From NCBI GenBank assembly GCA_947258585.1, contig CAMYIZ010000002.1, positions 1 to 46,707 on the forward strand: DNA of 46,707 nucleotides. The letters run 5' to 3'. Under the pieces are notes generated by a model that saw only the letters and a list, made by a program, of their open reading frames with translations, made no database searches and was not told the origin of the DNA. A program made the position numbers and the translations under genes. Each line of letters begins with the position of its first letter. Positions within the stretch are counted from its first letter, which is position 1. This DNA is from an uncultured Haliea sp. GTDB taxonomy: Bacteria; Pseudomonadota; Gammaproteobacteria; Pseudomonadales; Halieaceae. Shown one piece after another: positions 43,278 to 46,707 of the stretch.

Positions 43278-44555
43278 TTACTCCCAGGGCGCCGCCTCCC
43301 GCGGCTGTTTCATCAGCCGGTTCCAGTCTGCCCGGGGCATACGCACGTTCAGGTGGGCCACCCCGTCATCGCCGTAGCGCTCGGCGGCTACCGCGCCGAG
43401 GCGGTACAACGCTGCGCGCAGGCTGCCCTGCTCCGGCTCCAGTCGCAGCTCTTCCTCTACCATGTCTTCGCCCACCAGTTCAGCAATCGCCTTGACCAGC
43501 AGTTCGCAACCAGCACCCGTCGCCGCGCTCAGCCACACGCGCTCGGGTTTACCCCCATCATCGTAATCAATCCGCGGGTCCTGCTCCAACAAGTCCAGTT
43601 TGTTGAAGACCTGTAATCGCGGGACATCAACCGCGCCGATTTCCTCCAGCACGGCCTCTACCTGATGGATATTGTCCTCGCGGGCCTCGGCGGCAACGTC
43701 GATTACATGCAGCAAGAGATCCGCGCTGACGGTTTCCTCCAGGGTTGCCTTGAAGGCCTCCACCAGCTTGTGGGGGAGGTGGGCAATAAAACCCACGGTG
43801 TCCGCAAGGATGACCGGGCCCGCCTCATCCAGCTCCAGGCGCCGCAGGGTAGGATCCAGGGTGGCAAACAGCTGGTCGGCGGCGTAGACCTCGGAGCCGG
43901 TGAGACGATTGAACAGGGTCGACTTGCCGGCGTTGGTATAGCCCACCAGCGCGATTGTCGGCACCTCGGCACGGCGCCGTGAGCGCCGACCCTGGTCCCG
44001 CTGCCGCTGCACCCGCTCCAGCCTGGACTGGATGGACTTGATCCTCGCCCGCAGCAGGCGGCGGTCGGTCTCGAGCTGGGTTTCCCCCGGGCCGCGCAGA
44101 CCGATACCCCCCTTCTGACGCTCAAGGTGAGTCCAGCCGCGAACCAGGCGCGTGCTCATATGCTGCAGTTGCGCCAGCTCCACCTGGAGCTTGCCTTCAT
44201 GAGTCCGCGCACGCTGGGCAAAAATGTCCAGGATCAGGCCAGTTCGATCCAGTACCCGGCACTTGAGTTCACGCTCCAGATTGCGCTCCTGGCTGGGGCT
44301 GAGGGCATGATTGAACATCACGATCTCGGCCTCGTGCAGCAGCACCTCCGACGCAATTTCCGCCAGCTTCCCGGACCCGACAAAGGTGCGGGAATCGGGC
44401 ACGCTGCGACTGCCCATGACAAAAGCCACGGGGTCGCCACCCGCAGACAGCACCAGCTCCTCGAACTCGCGGGGGTCTTCCCGCTCGTCTTCGCTGGCTA
44501 TGGTTAGGTGAACAAGGACTGCGCGTTCGCCGGACGCCGGGCGCTCAAAGAACAA
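43278..44555 (-). CDS. hflX: Ribosome-associated GTPase HflX
   Basis: A 425-residue GTPase that splits stalled ribosomes. The HflX N-domain (HALSPSQERNLERELKCRVLDRTGLIL), the QKGGIGLRGPGETQLE linker, and the G motifs GYTNAGKST, LADTVGF and NKLD are intact. The start is an unusual TTG (44,555), which gives the family's N-terminus MFFERPASGERAVLVHL; GAGGTA lies a few bases upstream. A weak start fits low expression relative to hfq. Confidence 0.95.
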   Translation of the reverse strand: MFFERPASGERAVLVHLTIASEDEREDPREFEELVLSAGGDPVAFVMGSRSVPDSRTFVGSGKLAEIASEVLLHEAEIVMFNHALSPSQERNLERELKCRVLDRTGLILDIFAQRARTHEGKLQVELAQLQHMSTRLVRGWTHLERQKGGIGLRGPGETQLETDRRLLRARIKSIQSRLERVQRQRDQGRRSRRRAEVPTIALVGYTNAGKSTLFNRLTGSEVYAADQLFATLDPTLRRLELDEAGPVILADTVGFIAHLPHKLVEAFKATLEETVSADLLLHVIDVAAEAREDNIHQVEAVLEEIGAVDVPRLQVFNKLDLLEQDPRIDYDDGGKPERVWLSAATGAGCELLVKAIAELVGEDMVEEELRLEPEQGSLRAALYRLGAVAAERYGDDGVAHLNVRMPRADWNRLMKQPREAAPWE

Positions 44556-44583
44556 GAGTACCTCGAGCGCAGCGAGCGGTGGT

Positions 44584-44603
44584 TGCGGCGCCGCGGCGCC
44601 GCA
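44584..44603. repeat. 20-bp perfect palindrome between hfq and hflX
   Basis: TGCGGCGCCGCGGCGCCGCA is fully self-complementary and lies between the hfq stop and the hflX start, with no U-run after it. It may form an mRNA hairpin that protects the hfq transcript or limits read-through. Confidence 0.6.
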
Positions 44604-44611
44604 TTCCGAGG

Positions 44612-44863
44612 CTAGCTGTCGCCTTCATCATCTTCCGGGGGGTTCTGCATGGGCATGCGCACCACACGGGAGGGAACCACAGTTGAGATGGCATGCTTAT
44701 AGACCATTTGGCTGACAGTGTTTTTCAGCAGGACGACAAACTGGTCGAAGGACTCAATCTGACCCTGCAACTTGATACCGTTTACCAGATAAATGGAAAC
44801 AGGGACGCGTTCCTTCCGCAATATATTCAGGTAAGGGTCTTGTAGCGTGTGCCCTTTTGACAT
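44612..44863 (-). CDS. hfq: RNA chaperone Hfq
   Basis: An 83-residue Sm-like protein starting [34 protein letters not shown]. The Sm1 motif and the Sm2 [12 protein letters not shown] motif are intact; the C-terminal tail is short and acidic. Upstream in-frame codons (to 44,947) are rejected since the family starts here. It stands in the usual miaA-hfq-hflX order. Confidence 0.98.
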   Translation of the reverse strand: MSKGHTLQDPYLNILRKERVPVSIYLVNGIKLQGQIESFDQFVVLLKNTVSQMVYKHAISTVVPSRVVRMPMQNPPEDDEGDS

Positions 44864-45015
44864 AATTCTCTCCTTGGTCGGCTCAACAGGAGCCACATAT
44901 GAATGATTGTTGACTGTCTCTGCTCGCCCTCGCTGCCGGCTGTACACCGATGCGCGAAGAGGACCGTGGACGTTCGTTTGGTGCCCCTGTCACAGTATAG
45001 AACAGGTTTGACCCT

Positions 45016-45999
45016 TTACATGGGGATGCCTTGAACATACTTCAAGGCCGCACTGAGTGGAACTTCATCCATTTCCTGCCCCCCGTGCTCTGACTCCCCC
45101 GCAGCACAAACGTTCCCGGCGGAATCCGTCAGCAGCCAATACAAATCCGGCCACTTCCGCAGCCAGGTCAGCTGCCGCTTTGCCAGCTGCCGGGTGGCTG
45201 CCACGCCCTCCTCTATCGCCTGCTCAAGGCTGCACTCCCCATCGAGATGGCGCCACAGCTGGCGATAGCCTACCGCGCGCATCGCCGGCAACCCGGGGTG
45301 CAAATCGCCCCGGCGATGCAGCGCCATCACCTCCTCCAGGAACCCCTGCGCCAGCATGGACTGGAAACGCAGCGCGATCCGGCGGTGCAGTTCCCCGCGC
45401 TGCTGCGGGCAGATTGCCAGTTGCACCACCCGGTAGTCGGCCGCGGGGCTGGCAGCGGCGCGCTGGTGCCACGCGCTGAGGGGAACGCCGCTGATGAGGA
45501 ACACCTCCATAGCCCTGCTTATACGTTGCGAGTGGTGCGGGTGGATCGCCGCCGCGGCAACCGGATCAACCTCCGCCAGCCGGCTGTGCACGACCGGCCA
45601 GCCGTCGCGCCCGGCCGCCTCCGCCAGCTCAGCGCGGATCGCGGGATCGGCGGCAGGCATCGCGGCGAGACCCTGCAGAAAAGCCCGGAAGTAGAGCATG
45701 GTGCCACCGACCAGAATCGGCGTGCGACCCCGGCCGACGATGTCCGCTACCGCGCGGCCCGCGTCAGCGACAAAGTCCGCAGCCGAATAGCTCTCGGACG
45801 GATCGCGAATATCCATCAGATGGTGGGGGTAGTCGGGCTTGGCGCTGCCGATGTCCAGGCCGCGGTAGACCAGGGCCGAGTCGACGCTGACCAGCTCCCC
45901 GTCCAGCGCGTGTGCCAGAGCAATGGCCAGTTCGGTCTTGCCCGCCGCCGTGGGACCCATCAGGCACAGCAGCAGTGGCTTTTCCGATTCCCCCGCCAC
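45016..45999 (-). CDS. miaA: tRNA dimethylallyltransferase MiaA
   Basis: A 327-residue enzyme adding the isopentenyl group to A37 of tRNAs reading UNN codons. The P-loop is GPTAAGKT (15-22), followed by the [18 protein letters not shown] segment, [14 protein letters not shown] and [14 protein letters not shown]. The GTG start at 45,999 shares its G with the mutL stop (TAGTG); a longer in-frame ATG at 46,074 would run inside mutL. The coupling is typical for the block. Confidence 0.95.
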   Translation of the reverse strand: MAGESEKPLLLCLMGPTAAGKTELAIALAHALDGELVSVDSALVYRGLDIGSAKPDYPHHLMDIRDPSESYSAADFVADAGRAVADIVGRGRTPILVGGTMLYFRAFLQGLAAMPAADPAIRAELAEAAGRDGWPVVHSRLAEVDPVAAAAIHPHHSQRISRAMEVFLISGVPLSAWHQRAAASPAADYRVVQLAICPQQRGELHRRIALRFQSMLAQGFLEEVMALHRRGDLHPGLPAMRAVGYRQLWRHLDGECSLEQAIEEGVAATRQLAKRQLTWLRKWPDLYWLLTDSAGNVCAAGESEHGGQEMDEVPLSAALKYVQGIPM

Positions 46000-46707
46000 T
46001 AGCGCCCCCGCAGGAACAGCTTGTCGAGTTCCTCCAGTGCCAGCCGGGTCCAGGTTGGGCGACCGTGATTGCATTGTCCGGCGCGCTCGGTCTCCTCCAT
46101 GTCCCGCAACAGGGCGTTCATCTCCGGAATGGTCAGCCTGCGATTGGCCCGCACCGAGCCGTGGCAGGCCATGGTGGAGAGAATTTCATCCATGTGGGCT
46201 TCGATGCGGTCAGAGCTGCCATACTCCACCAGGTCGGACAGCACATCGCGCACCAGAGCCTCGACGTCGGAGTCGCGCAAGCTGACCGGGATCTGCCGCA
46301 CCAGCAGGGATTCCTCTCCCGCCACATCCACGGTCAGGCCCAGGGCCTGGAACAGTTCCGCGTGCTCCAGGGCCAGCAGCACCTCGCGCTGGCTCACCGC
46401 GATCGCCTGGGGCACCAGTAGCGGCTGGGCGGGAATGGCATCCTGCGCCCGGGCCGCCTTCAGCCGCTCATAGGTGATACGCTCGTGGGCAGCGTGCATA
46501 TCGACCAGCACCAGTCCCTCGGCGTTCTCCGCCAGGATGTAGATGCCCTTGAGCTGCGCCAGGGCATAGCCCAACGGTGGCACCTCCTCTGGCGTCGCCT
46601 GTTCGGGCAGGCGCCCGGGGTGCAGGCCGGCATAACTGCGCACCTGCTCCATGGCGCGCCCGGGCGCCGGCGCGTCCGGTGCCCGGTAGGCAGGCCCGCT
46701 GCCGCCC
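45999..46707 (-). CDS. mutL: DNA mismatch repair protein MutL, C-terminal part (runs off the window)
   Basis: The frame is open to the window's right edge and holds the C-terminal dimerisation domain. [12 protein letters not shown] matches the DQHA(X)2E(X)4E metal site of MutL proteins with endonuclease activity, as in Pseudomonas and unlike E. coli. [13 protein letters not shown] and CNHGRPTW supply the further metal-site segments. The linker near the edge is Pro/Ala-rich. MutL passes the MutS signal to strand removal; an intrinsic nick would fit a species without MutH. Confidence 0.93.
   Translation of the reverse strand, partial: GGSGPAYRAPDAPAPGRAMEQVRSYAGLHPGRLPEQATPEEVPPLGYALAQLKGIYILAENAEGLVLVDMHAAHERITYERLKAARAQDAIPAQPLLVPQAIAVSQREVLLALEHAELFQALGLTVDVAGEESLLVRQIPVSLRDSDVEALVRDVLSDLVEYGSSDRIEAHMDEILSTMACHGSVRANRRLTIPEMNALLRDMEETERAGQCNHGRPTWTRLALEELDKLFLRGR

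Overview
The window joins two kinds of DNA. Bases 1 to about 24,570 are a mobile island. Bases from about 24,790 to the end are ordinary, visibly more GC-rich gammaproteobacterial chromosome. The chromosomal order mutL-miaA-hfq-hflX-hflK-hflC-DUF2065-hisZ-purA is the classic gammaproteobacterial arrangement. A protein that looks like a 'midcut-by-XrtH' exosortase substrate, together with an Anbu/alpha-E/ATP-grasp cluster, suggests a marine Halieaceae/Cellvibrionales-type bacterium; this taxonomic call is inference.

Island, left part (1-4,880): an accessory and defence patch. It holds the 5' remnant of a P4-type integrase, an IetAS-type anti-phage pair in which the subtilase IetS is cut off before its catalytic serine while the AAA ATPase IetA looks intact, an orphan MbcA/Xre-type antitoxin with a perfect 17-bp inverted-repeat operator, and a DUF1778-GNAT toxin-antitoxin pair with twin operators.

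Island, middle (4,912-19,750, all on the minus strand): backbone of an integrative conjugative element (ICE) of the PFGI-1/SPI-7 class. Transfer genes present are the TIGR03747 (DUF4400) membrane protein, the TraD coupling protein, a TIGR03765 protein, a lytic transglycosylase, TIGR03759 and a PilL N-terminal protein. Maintenance genes are a tyrosine-recombinase-like protein, DUF6573, RadC, STY4534, a ParM/StbA actin-like protein with a small partner, PFL_4669, STY4528, DUF2857 and a ParB-family protein. No relaxase, VirB4-like ATPase, topB, ssb or ParA is visible, and the transfer operon stops where the toxin-antitoxin/defence patch begins, so the element is either degenerate or continues beyond the left edge. 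A gene-free, hairpin-rich stretch of about 800 bp (11,461-12,260) is a candidate origin (oriT or oriV).

Island, right part (19,737-24,573): control and integration. A Cro-like gene diverges from an S24 (LexA/CI-like) repressor, followed by AlpA-like, excisionase-like and integrase genes and a HipBA toxin-antitoxin operon. One 9-12 bp motif (CATTAGCAC / GTGCTAATGTTT) recurs at the Cro-like start and as an inverted pair before xis-int, suggesting one regulator governs maintenance and excision. At 24,550-24,573 lies a 24-nt fragment matching the 3' end of a tRNA (probably tRNA-Leu) without the rest of the gene: the expected att scar. The intact tRNA should lie left of the window.

Chromosome (24,794-46,707): the XrtH-type protein; Anbu proteasome-like peptidase with an AMP/thymidine-phosphorylase-like enzyme and a PRPP-synthetase-like enzyme on the plus strand, meeting tail to tail a minus-strand operon of circularly permuted ATP-grasp, alpha-E protein and zinc metallopeptidase; a cytoplasmic molybdopterin oxidoreductase; a LemA-M48 peptidase pair; a minimal AraC-type HTH protein; a MAPEG protein; then the housekeeping block from purA to a partial mutL.
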